Source of the DNA: Candidatus Omnitrophota bacterium
GTDB taxonomy: Bacteria; Omnitrophota; Gorgyraeia; 2-01-FULL-45-10
Length of the DNA: 13,407 nucleotides
Assembly: GCA_003140915.1 (NCBI GenBank)
Contig: PLLI01000064.1
Location: 6,726-20,132, forward strand
Reading direction: 5' to 3'
Below are positions 1 to 6,592 of the stretch, piece after piece. The notes below the pieces were generated by a model that was not told where the DNA came from, did not search any database, and saw only the letters and a list, made by a program, of their open reading frames with translations. The position numbers were made by a program, and so were the translations under genes. Numbering within the stretch: the stretch's first letter is position 1; every line of letters starts with the position of its first letter.

Positions 1-98
1 CCGCCCAGGTCTCCTTTCCTGTCATATACGGCTATTATATTAAAACCGGCAAGAGAGGTTATTGTAACGAAACCTGTTATTTGCAGCAATGCTTCCAT
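1..98 (-). CDS. N-terminus of a probable membrane protein (3'-truncated by window edge)
   Basis: A frame opens with ATG at 98, two bases after the stop of the preceding small gene, behind a clear ribosome binding site (AAAAGG, 8 bases before the ATG), and stays open to the window edge. The 32 visible residues begin MEALLQITGFVTITSLAGFN and are hydrophobic over about residues 4-24, then turn charged (YDRKGDLG). This is consistent with the first membrane helix of an integral membrane protein. By position it could be a polytopic glycosyltransferase (GT39-like) or another assembly protein, but 32 residues do not identify a family. The close coupling to the gene upstream suggests a shared role. 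Confidence 0.6.
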   Translation of the reverse strand, partial: MEALLQITGFVTITSLAGFNIIAVYDRKGDLG

Positions 99-100
99 AT

Positions 101-505
101 TTACAACCTTTTAAGTATGAATCTCGATGGATCCAGTCCTTTAAAAAAAACATAGCCGTTTTTCGTATATCCGGGCACATCTAAGACAAGCAGATACGAA
201 GGGTTCTCTTCTTTAAAATGAGGGTAGAGATAATATACTGTACGCCTCACATCCAGTGACATCGGTTCCGTTCCGACAAGCCCGTAAGTGCTGCCTTCCG
301 GCAATGACTCTTTGCAAAATTTTAGAAATTCGAAGAAACGGTCGCCGTATGCATAGGATCTCTTGCCCGCTGCGTCACGGAACAATAAGATCTTATAATC
401 GTTCAGGTATTGTTTTTTTGTCAGGTCCCTTATCGTAAAATTTATCCACAATACGGTCCACGCAATAAATAGTATGACAAATAAATTTTTATATTTTATC
501 TTCAT
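101..505 (-). CDS. Small single-span membrane protein, unknown function
   Basis: This 134-residue protein starts at ATG 505, chosen because it forms a TGATG stop-start overlap (one shared base) with the glycosyltransferase upstream. An in-frame ATG at 538 would add 11 residues and lie deeper in that gene. A short basic N-terminus (MKIKYKN) is followed by one hydrophobic helix at about residues 8-25. The remaining ~108 residues look soluble and, by the positive-inside rule, probably face the periplasm. The soluble part has aromatic-rich stretches such as residues 88-95 (RRTVYYLY) and 103-109 (SYLLVLD). I do not recognise a family. Its place between a polyprenyl-phosphate-sugar-synthase-like gene and another membrane protein suggests it partners a membrane glycosyltransferase or assembly protein, but this is only inference. 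Confidence 0.75.
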   Translation of the reverse strand: MKIKYKNLFVILFIAWTVLWINFTIRDLTKKQYLNDYKILLFRDAAGKRSYAYGDRFFEFLKFCKESLPEGSTYGLVGTEPMSLDVRRTVYYLYPHFKEENPSYLLVLDVPGYTKNGYVFFKGLDPSRFILKRL

Positions 506-1203
506 CAATCGACAAACCTGTATTTTAAAAGCGTCCATAGGGCGCCGAAACCGTGCTTCCAGGAGATCTTCTTCCCCTCGGCGTATGTCCTGCCGTAATA
601 CGATATCGGTACCTCGTAAACTCTCAGGGCCTTATTCTTCAGGATCTTTGCCGTAAGTTCCGGCTCGACCGAAAAATCATTGGATTTTATTTTAATCTTA
701 TCAATGACACTTTTCCTGAACATCTTGTAACAGGTTTCCATATCGGTGAGGGTGGAGTTGTAAAGGAAATTGGTAACAAATGACAAAAGATCATTGCCTA
801 CCCTGTGCCAGAACATATAGACCCTCTGAGGCCTGCCGCCCGATAGCCGTGAACCGTATACGACGTCCGCCTGTCCGTCTGCGATCGGTTTTATCATTTC
901 CGTAAATTCGTTGGGATCGTATTCGAGGTCGGCATCCTGTATGACCGCTACTTCCTTTGTCACGTAAGCGAACCCGGTGCGCAGGGCAGCGCCTTTTCCC
1001 ATGTTCTTGTCATGATAGTATATCTTTACCCGGCCGTCGAACTTCGCATTCTTGAGAAGTTCGCGCGTTCCGTCCGTAGAAAAGTCGTCTACGATTATCA
1101 GCTCTTTGACAATGTCGAGCTTCAGAACTTTATCGATGATCTTCGATATAAAGTTCTTCTCGTTATAGACAGGCATCACAACCGATAAAGCGATGATATC
1201 CAT
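505..1203 (-). CDS. GT2 glycosyltransferase, polyprenyl-phosphate sugar synthase (DPM1)-like
   Basis: A 232-residue single-domain GT-A enzyme of the dolichyl-phosphate-mannose-synthase-like branch of GT2. Visible landmarks are the N-terminal SVVMPVYNE (7-15), the nucleotide-binding LIIVDDFSTDGT (35-46), NMGKGAALRTG (67-77), the metal-binding QDADLEYDP (89-97, DxD at 90-92), VYGSR (115-119), and the family-typical C-terminal pieces FSVEPELTAKI (177-187) and YYGRTYAEGKK (202-212). There are no membrane helices, unlike GtrB-type relatives, so it is a cytosolic or peripheral enzyme. Enzymes of this kind usually charge polyprenyl phosphate with a hexose from GDP- or UDP-sugar, giving a lipid donor used outside the membrane. 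A membrane transferase receiving that donor would fit the membrane genes that follow. The start is supported by a strong AAGGAG site 6 bases upstream. The donor sugar cannot be read from sequence. Confidence 0.92.
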   Translation of the reverse strand: MDIIALSVVMPVYNEKNFISKIIDKVLKLDIVKELIIVDDFSTDGTRELLKNAKFDGRVKIYYHDKNMGKGAALRTGFAYVTKEVAVIQDADLEYDPNEFTEMIKPIADGQADVVYGSRLSGGRPQRVYMFWHRVGNDLLSFVTNFLYNSTLTDMETCYKMFRKSVIDKIKIKSNDFSVEPELTAKILKNKALRVYEVPISYYGRTYAEGKKISWKHGFGALWTLLKYRFVD

Positions 1204-1209
1204 TTATCT

Positions 1210-1215
1210 CTCCTT
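1210..1215 (-). promoter_or_regulatory. Strong ribosome binding site for the DPM1-like gene
   Basis: On the minus strand this reads AAGGAG, 6 bases before the ATG at 1203, within the 14-base gap after the stop of GT2 'D'. It is among the clearest Shine-Dalgarno sites in the window, suggesting this gene is translated independently rather than only by coupling. Confidence 0.75.
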
Positions 1216-1217
1216 CT

Positions 1218-2297
1218 CTAAAACACTTGCGATATCTCGTGAACCCGCCTGGACAGATTATCCGCATCCGGGCTCACCATGACTTCCGATTTATGCAACG
1301 CTTTTAAATTTGATAAAATGCCTCCAAGAAACTTATTGTCGGTGATCAGTATCTCGAGTTTCTTTTTCTTCTTTCGCTTAAATGCGGAATAGATAGACCC
1401 TAACCCAAAAAACAGCCCGTCGAGATCGACCCTTCTTATGTTTATGTGGTCTAAGGTTATCGGCCAGTCCAGGCCCTTCTTTAGAAAGATGAATATCTGG
1501 TGGCCCTTCTTCGCCATCGCCTCGGCGATCTCTTCTACCCTCTCACGGGAGCCCGTTCTATCTATAAAATAACCTATCCTTACCGGCCTTCCCCATCTCT
1601 TGAAAAATAATTTTTCGTTGGCGGCAAATATGCTTTTGTTATCCTTTAATTCTCTGAAACTGATATTCTCTTTATGATATACGTAAGCCCCTTTAGCGCG
1701 AACGATGCGAAAATTCGCTCGCTGGGCCCTGAAAGAGAAATCCGTTTCTTCGAAATAACCGATATTAAAGGCTTCGTCAAAGAAGCCGATCTTATTTATC
1801 AGCTCTCTTCTTATAAGCATGCAAAAACCTCGGGAGGCGTAAAGCTCCTGTACCTGGGCTGTAAATCGTTTCAATTTCACCGCGTAATCCTCAATCGGCT
1901 CGCCGCCGGGATCCTGCCCGAAGGTATTACTGGACGGGTTCACTATCGCTATCGCGGGGTCGGTTTCCATAACAGCCGCCATCTCGTCGAGCCAGCCGCT
2001 TGCTGCGACGGTATCGTTGTTCATCAGACAAAGATAGGGCGCACCCGACGCCCTCATCCCCTGGTTCACGGCCTTGACGAAACCGAGGTTCTCTTCGTTT
2101 CTTATCAGCTGCAGATCGAGCCCGGGTTTATCCTTTAAACGAAGGAGCCAGTCGCGTGTTTCTTTGCCGCTCCCATTATCGATAATGATCAACCTATAAG
2201 GATAGTGCGTATGCTCTATTATCGAATTCACGCATTCTACCGTCGCATCGAGCGCGTTCCAGACCGGTATTATTATATCGCAGCTATTTTTTTTCAT
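1218..2297 (-). CDS. GT2 family glycosyltransferase, long form 'D' with C-terminal extension
   Basis: A 359-residue inverting glycosyltransferase. The N-terminal GT-A domain (about 1-230) shows CDIIIPVWN (6-14), LIIIDNGS (36-43), NEENLGFVKAVNQG (67-80), the DxD-equivalent NNDT (93-96), a GFCMLIRRE block (157-165), the acceptor/catalytic-site acidic cluster FEETDFS (182-188) and YVYHKE (205-210). These are hallmarks of the rhamnosyltransferase-like (RfbF/WsaF-type) GT2 branch. After RWG (234-236) a C-terminal region of about 120 residues follows, with a basic run KRKKKKK (307-313) and ends in a PDADNL motif (343-348). That region is shared by the three other long GT2 genes here. There are no membrane segments. 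The ATG at 2297 lies inside the preceding gene (14-base overlap) in a run of eight A's, with only a weak upstream ribosome site, so translational coupling is likely. Donor and acceptor are unknown. Confidence 0.93.
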   Translation of the reverse strand: MKKNSCDIIIPVWNALDATVECVNSIIEHTHYPYRLIIIDNGSGKETRDWLLRLKDKPGLDLQLIRNEENLGFVKAVNQGMRASGAPYLCLMNNDTVAASGWLDEMAAVMETDPAIAIVNPSSNTFGQDPGGEPIEDYAVKLKRFTAQVQELYASRGFCMLIRRELINKIGFFDEAFNIGYFEETDFSFRAQRANFRIVRAKGAYVYHKENISFRELKDNKSIFAANEKLFFKRWGRPVRIGYFIDRTGSRERVEEIAEAMAKKGHQIFIFLKKGLDWPITLDHINIRRVDLDGLFFGLGSIYSAFKRKKKKKLEILITDNKFLGGILSNLKALHKSEVMVSPDADNLSRRVHEISQVF

Positions 2298-3045
2298 TCT
2301 CTACCATTTCGCGATATTTTACATAACTCATAAATTGGTACAAGCCTCCGCCGTAAGAGACCACGAAACCCAGAAGGCCGTCTTTAAACCCTTTCTTCTG
2401 TAAGTACGCCTTCAAAAATCTGCTTATGGCCTTCCTGTACATCTTCAGAAAATTTATCCTGCGCTTCTCCTTGAACCATTTCTTTGCCTCAAGCGTCGTC
2501 TGGTTATTGAGACTCTGGAAAAATTCATGATAGTCTTTATAAGAATAGTGAAGCACGTCCTTGGTGAGGCGGCCGCAAGAGCCGTCTATAAACGCCCTTG
2601 GATGCACCTCCACTTCTTCATATTTAAAATACCTTTTGTCGAACAGCCTGACCTTGGGCGCCGGGTACCATCCTCCGTATTTGATCCAGCGCTTGCCGAT
2701 ATAGTTCTTTATCGGCATCGAATAGGCCTTATCCTTCATCTCACCTTTAAAAAGAGCCTTTAGCTCCTCCTCCAGTTCCTTGCTTACACGCTCGTCGGCG
2801 TCCAGGCTCAGCACCCAATTATTTTTGGCAAGGGAATAAGCGTAATTCCTGTGCCGGCCCTCGATATCCATCTTCCGCGACAATACTTTCTCCGTATGTT
2901 CTTTCGCAATTGCCACGGTCCTGTCGGCGCTATCGTCATCCAGCACTATCAGCTCATCGGCCCACGAAACACTCTTGAGACAATCGGCTATGTTATCTTC
3001 TTCATTTTTAGTTATGACCACTACAGAGACCGGTATCTTTTCCAT
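2284..3045 (-). CDS. GT2 glycosyltransferase, WaaE/KdtX-like (second copy)
   Basis: A 253-residue cytosolic GT-A enzyme resembling the WaaE/KdtX group, whose characterised members add a beta-glucose to the LPS inner core. Seen: VSVVVITKNEEDNIADCL (6-23), WADELIVLDDDSADRT (28-43), a short HRNYA motif (65-69) at the position where WaaE-type proteins have QRN, and the metal-binding LDADERV (81-87, DADE at 82-85). Further on are VHPR (147-150) in the position of the family's conserved IHE/VHP element and a basic C-terminal half with KKGFKDGLLGF (217-227). The last 40 residues are amphipathic or hydrophobic and may rest on the membrane. A good ribosome site (AAGGAAGG at 3054-3061) precedes the ATG. 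The protein is clearly related to the gene at 5789-6592 but diverged, so the two probably form different linkages. The sugar is unknown. Confidence 0.92.
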   Translation of the reverse strand: MEKIPVSVVVITKNEEDNIADCLKSVSWADELIVLDDDSADRTVAIAKEHTEKVLSRKMDIEGRHRNYAYSLAKNNWVLSLDADERVSKELEEELKALFKGEMKDKAYSMPIKNYIGKRWIKYGGWYPAPKVRLFDKRYFKYEEVEVHPRAFIDGSCGRLTKDVLHYSYKDYHEFFQSLNNQTTLEAKKWFKEKRRINFLKMYRKAISRFLKAYLQKKGFKDGLLGFVVSYGGGLYQFMSYVKYREMVENEKK

Positions 3046-3053
3046 CTCTCGAA

Positions 3054-3061
3054 CCTTCCTT
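3054..3061 (-). promoter_or_regulatory. Ribosome binding site for second WaaE-like gene
   Basis: The minus strand reads AAGGAAGG, 8 bases before the ATG at 3045. It sits in the 15-base gap that is the largest in the window and overlaps the final base of the upstream stop codon. Confidence 0.7.
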
Positions 3062-4077
3062 TAGTAATACTTTATTGCCGCTTTATGGATAAAATTAAGG
3101 CCCGCCAAAAATTTCCCGAGCCTTTTTTCTCCGACAACTATCTCGTCAAATTTTTTTTTCTTCTTCAGGATATTGAATATTGTTTTGGGGTAAAACCAGC
3201 CACCCGGAAAATATTTTATGATTATGTTCGAATGCCTGGGGGCCGCTACGGGATCTTTCATAAAATACCATATCCAGTTGCCGTTCCTCGCCAGGTTCAT
3301 CGCATCGCCGTTCATATTCTTCAGGGTGTTCGTATCGATCTTATCCAGTATATACGCGACCCTCTTCGGTTTCCCCCATCTGAATTCGTATATCTCTCTG
3401 TTTCTATTGAAATCGTCATCGAATGTCCCTACTTTTTTAAACGAGGAATTTTCCCTGTGATAGACATAGGCACCGCATGCGCGGACACACCTGTAATGAG
3501 CCTGCACCGCCCTTCTTGAAAAATCGGTGTCGTCGAAATTACCCATGCCGTATATCTCGTCAAATACGCCGATCTTCTCAAAGAGCTTTCGCTTGATGAG
3601 CATACAGAACCCTACTGCGCTGCCCAGCTCAATTAACTGCCCTGATTGCCCGGCGATCTTTTCGGCATAGAGCTCCAGCGGTTCGCCGGCGGCGGGTTTC
3701 TGCCCCAGATTATTGCTTGAAGGGTTCACTATCCCGATGTCATCCGCGGCTCCGGCTATGCCGATCATCTCTTTCAACCAGTTTTTCGAGGCGAGCGTAT
3801 CATTGTTCAAGACGCAGACATACGGAGCGTTTGAAGCGGCTATGCCTTGATTTACCGCTTTTATGAAACCCAGGTTCTTCTCGTTCCTTATGAGAACTAT
3901 CTGCCTGGGCCATGCCTTGCTAAGGCCCTCAAGATAATTTTTAGTCGCGTCATCGCTGGCGTTATCGACAATGATTATCCTGTAATCCGCGCTTGCGGTA
4001 TTCTTAAATATCGACTCTATGCAATCCTTTGTAAGCGCAAGCTGGTTCCATACAGGTATTACGATATCGCAATTCAT
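3061..4077 (-). CDS. GT2 family glycosyltransferase, long form 'C' with C-terminal extension
   Basis: A 338-residue enzyme of the same family as the genes at 1218, 6589 and 8768. The GT-A domain shows CDIVIPVWNQ (3-12), IIIVDNAS (34-41), NEKNLGFIKAVNQG (65-78), NNDT (91-94), IVNPSSNNLGQ (116-126), GFCMLIKRK (156-164), the acidic cluster FDDTDFSRRA (181-190) and YVYHREN (204-210). RWGKP (233-237) begins the C-terminal extension, which contains a lysine run KKKKK (305-309) followed by FDEIVVGEK and ends at HKAAIKYY (331-338). It is therefore the shortest version, lacking the final PDxDNL-like tail of 'D'. The ATG is 5 bases after the carbamoyltransferase stop, with GGAG immediately before it. 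A rhamnosyl or other 6-deoxyhexose donor would fit this branch but is not proven. Confidence 0.93.
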   Translation of the reverse strand: MNCDIVIPVWNQLALTKDCIESIFKNTASADYRIIIVDNASDDATKNYLEGLSKAWPRQIVLIRNEKNLGFIKAVNQGIAASNAPYVCVLNNDTLASKNWLKEMIGIAGAADDIGIVNPSSNNLGQKPAAGEPLELYAEKIAGQSGQLIELGSAVGFCMLIKRKLFEKIGVFDEIYGMGNFDDTDFSRRAVQAHYRCVRACGAYVYHRENSSFKKVGTFDDDFNRNREIYEFRWGKPKRVAYILDKIDTNTLKNMNGDAMNLARNGNWIWYFMKDPVAAPRHSNIIIKYFPGGWFYPKTIFNILKKKKKFDEIVVGEKRLGKFLAGLNFIHKAAIKYY

Positions 4078-4082
4078 GGCTC

Positions 4083-5792
4083 CTACTCTCTGCTGACCAA
4101 AAAATCCCCGACGGCCAGATAATCCAGGCCCGAGCCCAGGAACATATTGACCGCGTCCTCAGGGCTCGCAACCATCGGCTCTCCTCTTCTGTTCAGCGAC
4201 GTATTTATCAGGGCCGGCACACCGGTATTCTGGAGAAAATGCCTTATCAGCCTGTAGAACCTCGGGTTCTCTTTTTCACTGACCGTCTGCGGCCTCATGG
4301 TCCCGTCAACATGCACGACTTCAGGAATACGGCTTCTCCATTTTTCGGTAACCTGGAAGCTTAGCGTCATAAAGGGCGCATCGACGTCTTTTCCGAATAT
4401 ATCTTTGGCGTATTCCCGTAATATTGAAGGGCAGAACGGCCTCCACTTTTCCCTGAATTTGACCATCTCATTGATACGGTCGCTCGTCCCGGGGATCGTG
4501 GGATTGCCTAATATGGACCTGTTGCCGAGCGCGCGAGGGCCAAACTCCATCCTTCCCTGGAACCAGCCGAGGACGTTCCCCTCCGCAAGCAGTTCGGCGG
4601 CTTCTTTCTCTATGTCGCCTGAAAGCCTGTACCGGATACCGGATCTTTTCAGCGCCGCCTCTATTTCGGCTTTCGAATAATCCGGCCCGAGATAGACATC
4701 TTTCATCGGTTCTATTTTATCGCCCAGCATGGCGGCTGCGAAAACTGCAGCTCCGAGAGGAGTCCCCGCGTCATGAGACGCCGGCTGAACGAATATATTT
4801 TTCACGAGCGGGTTTTCAACGAGCTTTCTATTGAGGGAGACGTTGAGAGCGCACCCACCGGCATATGTGAGATTGCCGGTCTCGCTCAATACGTTCCCCA
4901 GATGGGCGTCCATCAATCTCATGACAATATCTTCGAATGTCTTCTGCGTTGCGGCGGCTATGTGGATATACGGCTCCTCGAGAGAGTCCCCTTTTCTGGG
5001 CGGGCCGAAACGCTCCACGAGTTTCTTCGGTATCATCGCCTCTTTGACGTACCTGCGCGACCGGATAGGCCACACGTATTCCGGATTTGTTTTAAAGGCC
5101 CGGCCGTCACTGTAAATTATATCGGAAAGGTCGATCTTCGAAGGATCGCCGTACGGCGCCATGCCCATGAGCTTGTATTCGCCGTCGTTGGGATCGAAGC
5201 CGAGATACGCCGTCATTGTAGAGTAGAACCTGCCGAGGGAATCGGGGATATCGATCTCTTTTATCTTTCTGATCTTACCATTTATGCCTTCTGCGAAAAG
5301 AGTCGAGGTAAATTCACCCGACCCATCAATACTCATTATGGCCGCGCGCTCATATCCGGATAAGAGATAAGCGCTTGCCGCGTGAGAAATGTGATGTTCG
5401 ACAAAGAAGATTTTCTCCGGAGGAAGGCTGATGCCAAAATGTTCCAGTATGTCGGAAACGGCTCTTTTTGTCACGGCGCATTGCTTGCGGGATTTTGCTA
5501 TCGTCTTGTAGGCGCGCGAAGGCTCAGATAGAAATGTTTTTACAGCATACGCCCATTTTTTTCTGTTGAACGCTTCGAAGGACCACGGGAACGCTACAGC
5601 ATCTATATCTTTCGGACCAAGGCCGGAGCGCTTTAAACAAAACTTTATCGATTCAAGACATGGTTTTCCGACCGCGTGTTTTTCCCTTATAAATCTTTCT
5701 TCCTCGGCAGCGGCAATTATTTTTCCATTGATTATCATGGCTGCGGCCGGATCATGAAGAAAGAAAGGCCCGCCAAACCCTAAAACGTTCAT
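4083..5792 (-). CDS. Carbamoyltransferase, NodU/CmcH/TobZ family
   Basis: A 569-residue, full-length enzyme of the family that uses carbamoyl phosphate and ATP, via carbamoyl-adenylate, to place a carbamoyl group on a hydroxyl of a sugar or antibiotic. The N-terminal Kae1-like domain shows HDPAAAMI (13-20), EEERF (30-34), the metal-ligand motif EHHISHAAS (132-140), the phosphate loop DGSGE (156-160), DPNDGEYKLMGMAPYG (200-215) and AGGCALNVSLN (311-321). The C-terminal domain shows QGRMEFGPRALGNRS (412-426), WRPFCPSIL (450-458), and NTSLNRRGEPM (530-540). All expected catalytic elements appear intact. It overlaps the upstream WaaE-like gene by 4 bases (ATGA) and is followed after 5 bases by a GT2 gene. 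Set among glycosyltransferases, it most likely O-carbamoylates a sugar of the polysaccharide, either on the nucleotide sugar or on the lipid-linked chain. No nodulation role is implied. Confidence 0.96.
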   Translation of the reverse strand: MNVLGFGGPFFLHDPAAAMIINGKIIAAAEEERFIREKHAVGKPCLESIKFCLKRSGLGPKDIDAVAFPWSFEAFNRKKWAYAVKTFLSEPSRAYKTIAKSRKQCAVTKRAVSDILEHFGISLPPEKIFFVEHHISHAASAYLLSGYERAAIMSIDGSGEFTSTLFAEGINGKIRKIKEIDIPDSLGRFYSTMTAYLGFDPNDGEYKLMGMAPYGDPSKIDLSDIIYSDGRAFKTNPEYVWPIRSRRYVKEAMIPKKLVERFGPPRKGDSLEEPYIHIAAATQKTFEDIVMRLMDAHLGNVLSETGNLTYAGGCALNVSLNRKLVENPLVKNIFVQPASHDAGTPLGAAVFAAAMLGDKIEPMKDVYLGPDYSKAEIEAALKRSGIRYRLSGDIEKEAAELLAEGNVLGWFQGRMEFGPRALGNRSILGNPTIPGTSDRINEMVKFREKWRPFCPSILREYAKDIFGKDVDAPFMTLSFQVTEKWRSRIPEVVHVDGTMRPQTVSEKENPRFYRLIRHFLQNTGVPALINTSLNRRGEPMVASPEDAVNMFLGSGLDYLAVGDFLVSRE

Positions 5793-6592
5793 TTCATTCC
5801 CCCGGTCTTATAAGATGATTGGTTCAGTTCCCAGTATTTCGCATATATAAGAAACCTTCTCCATGCCGAAAGCGCGGCAAAGACAAGGCCATGCAAGCCG
5901 TCTCTATAACCCCTTCGCTTTATATATATTTTGAAGAACAGTTTCACCGGGCCGATGGTAAGCTCCTTACGAAGCCTGCGCTCCGGTATCAGGCCTGCCT
6001 TTTCATATAATGCCCTGGCTTCCAGTCCGCTGTAAAAATCCTGGGTCTCTACATAGTGGCTGATATCCGGAAAATTATAATGCTCCATGACGGAATCTAT
6101 TTCGCCTATCCGGCCGTTTACGGTCAATTGCTCATGTATCCTATCCCCTGAAAATCTCGCGCCTGCCTTTTTGAAAAGCCTTAAAGGCCTGTGCGTATCT
6201 TCTCCTCCCGCAGTAAGGAATTTTCCGCAAAAATTATTCGTCCTCTTAAATCTAAAAGCCGACAACTCCGAACCATTCTTCAATATATCGGTTATCTTCT
6301 TCCTTAATTCATCCGTAACGCGTTCGTCCGCGTCCATCTGCAGGATCCAGTCGCCCGAAGCGCGGTCGAGGCCCAGGTTCCTTTGTTCGGAAAAATTGCT
6401 GCTCAGGGAATGCATGATTACATTGCCGGTGTAACGTTTGGCTATATCCGCTGTTTTATCAGTAGAATGGTCATCGATCACGATGATCTCGTCCGCCCAC
6501 TTGACGCTCTCCAGGCAGGCGGCGATATTTTTCTCTTCATTTTTTGTCAAAACGACCACTGAAATTTTTTGCTTTAGAGGTAATGCCGTCAT
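5789..6592 (-). CDS. GT2 glycosyltransferase, WaaE/KdtX-like (first copy)
   Basis: A 267-residue GT-A enzyme of the WaaE/KdtX-like group (LPS core beta-glucosyltransferase relatives). Motifs seen: ISVVVLTKNEEKNIAACLES (10-29), WADEIIVIDDHSTDKT (32-47), FSEQRNLGL (67-75), the metal site MDADERV (86-92), IHEQL (152-156) and the family-typical basic C-terminal segment RRGYRDGLHG (226-235). It has no membrane span, though the last 45 residues are hydrophobic/aromatic and may be membrane-associated. It overlaps both neighbours by 4-base ATGA junctions and has AGGA 8 bases before the ATG. The first two motifs match the second copy at 2284 closely while the remainder is divergent, which points to old paralogues rather than a recent duplication. 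Donor and acceptor sugars are not readable from sequence. Confidence 0.93.
   Translation of the reverse strand: MTALPLKQKISVVVLTKNEEKNIAACLESVKWADEIIVIDDHSTDKTADIAKRYTGNVIMHSLSSNFSEQRNLGLDRASGDWILQMDADERVTDELRKKITDILKNGSELSAFRFKRTNNFCGKFLTAGGEDTHRPLRLFKKAGARFSGDRIHEQLTVNGRIGEIDSVMEHYNFPDISHYVETQDFYSGLEARALYEKAGLIPERRLRKELTIGPVKLFFKIYIKRRGYRDGLHGLVFAALSAWRRFLIYAKYWELNQSSYKTGGMK

Noticed and set aside
506..538. N-terminal extension of the 134-residue membrane protein from ATG 538
   Set aside because: The ATG at 505 forms a TGATG junction with the upstream stop and leaves a typical basic N-terminus before the membrane helix.
1674..2138. Plus-strand open frame of 154 codons inside GT2 'D'
   Set aside because: It lies wholly antisense to a gene with clear GT2 motifs, has no recognisable domain and no convincing ribosome site.
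3046..3060. Search for an internal promoter or terminator in the largest gap
   Set aside because: Fifteen bases hold only a ribosome binding site. No hairpin with a T tract or promoter fits there.
2851..3519. Plus-strand open frame of 222 codons across the WaaE-like and GT2 'C' genes
   Set aside because: It spans the junction of two well-supported opposite-strand genes, and its translation has no family features. It is a shadow of their codon use.
4773..5363. Plus-strand open frame of 196 codons inside the carbamoyltransferase
   Set aside because: Entirely antisense to conserved catalytic motifs of the carbamoyltransferase, with an arginine/histidine-rich low-plausibility translation.
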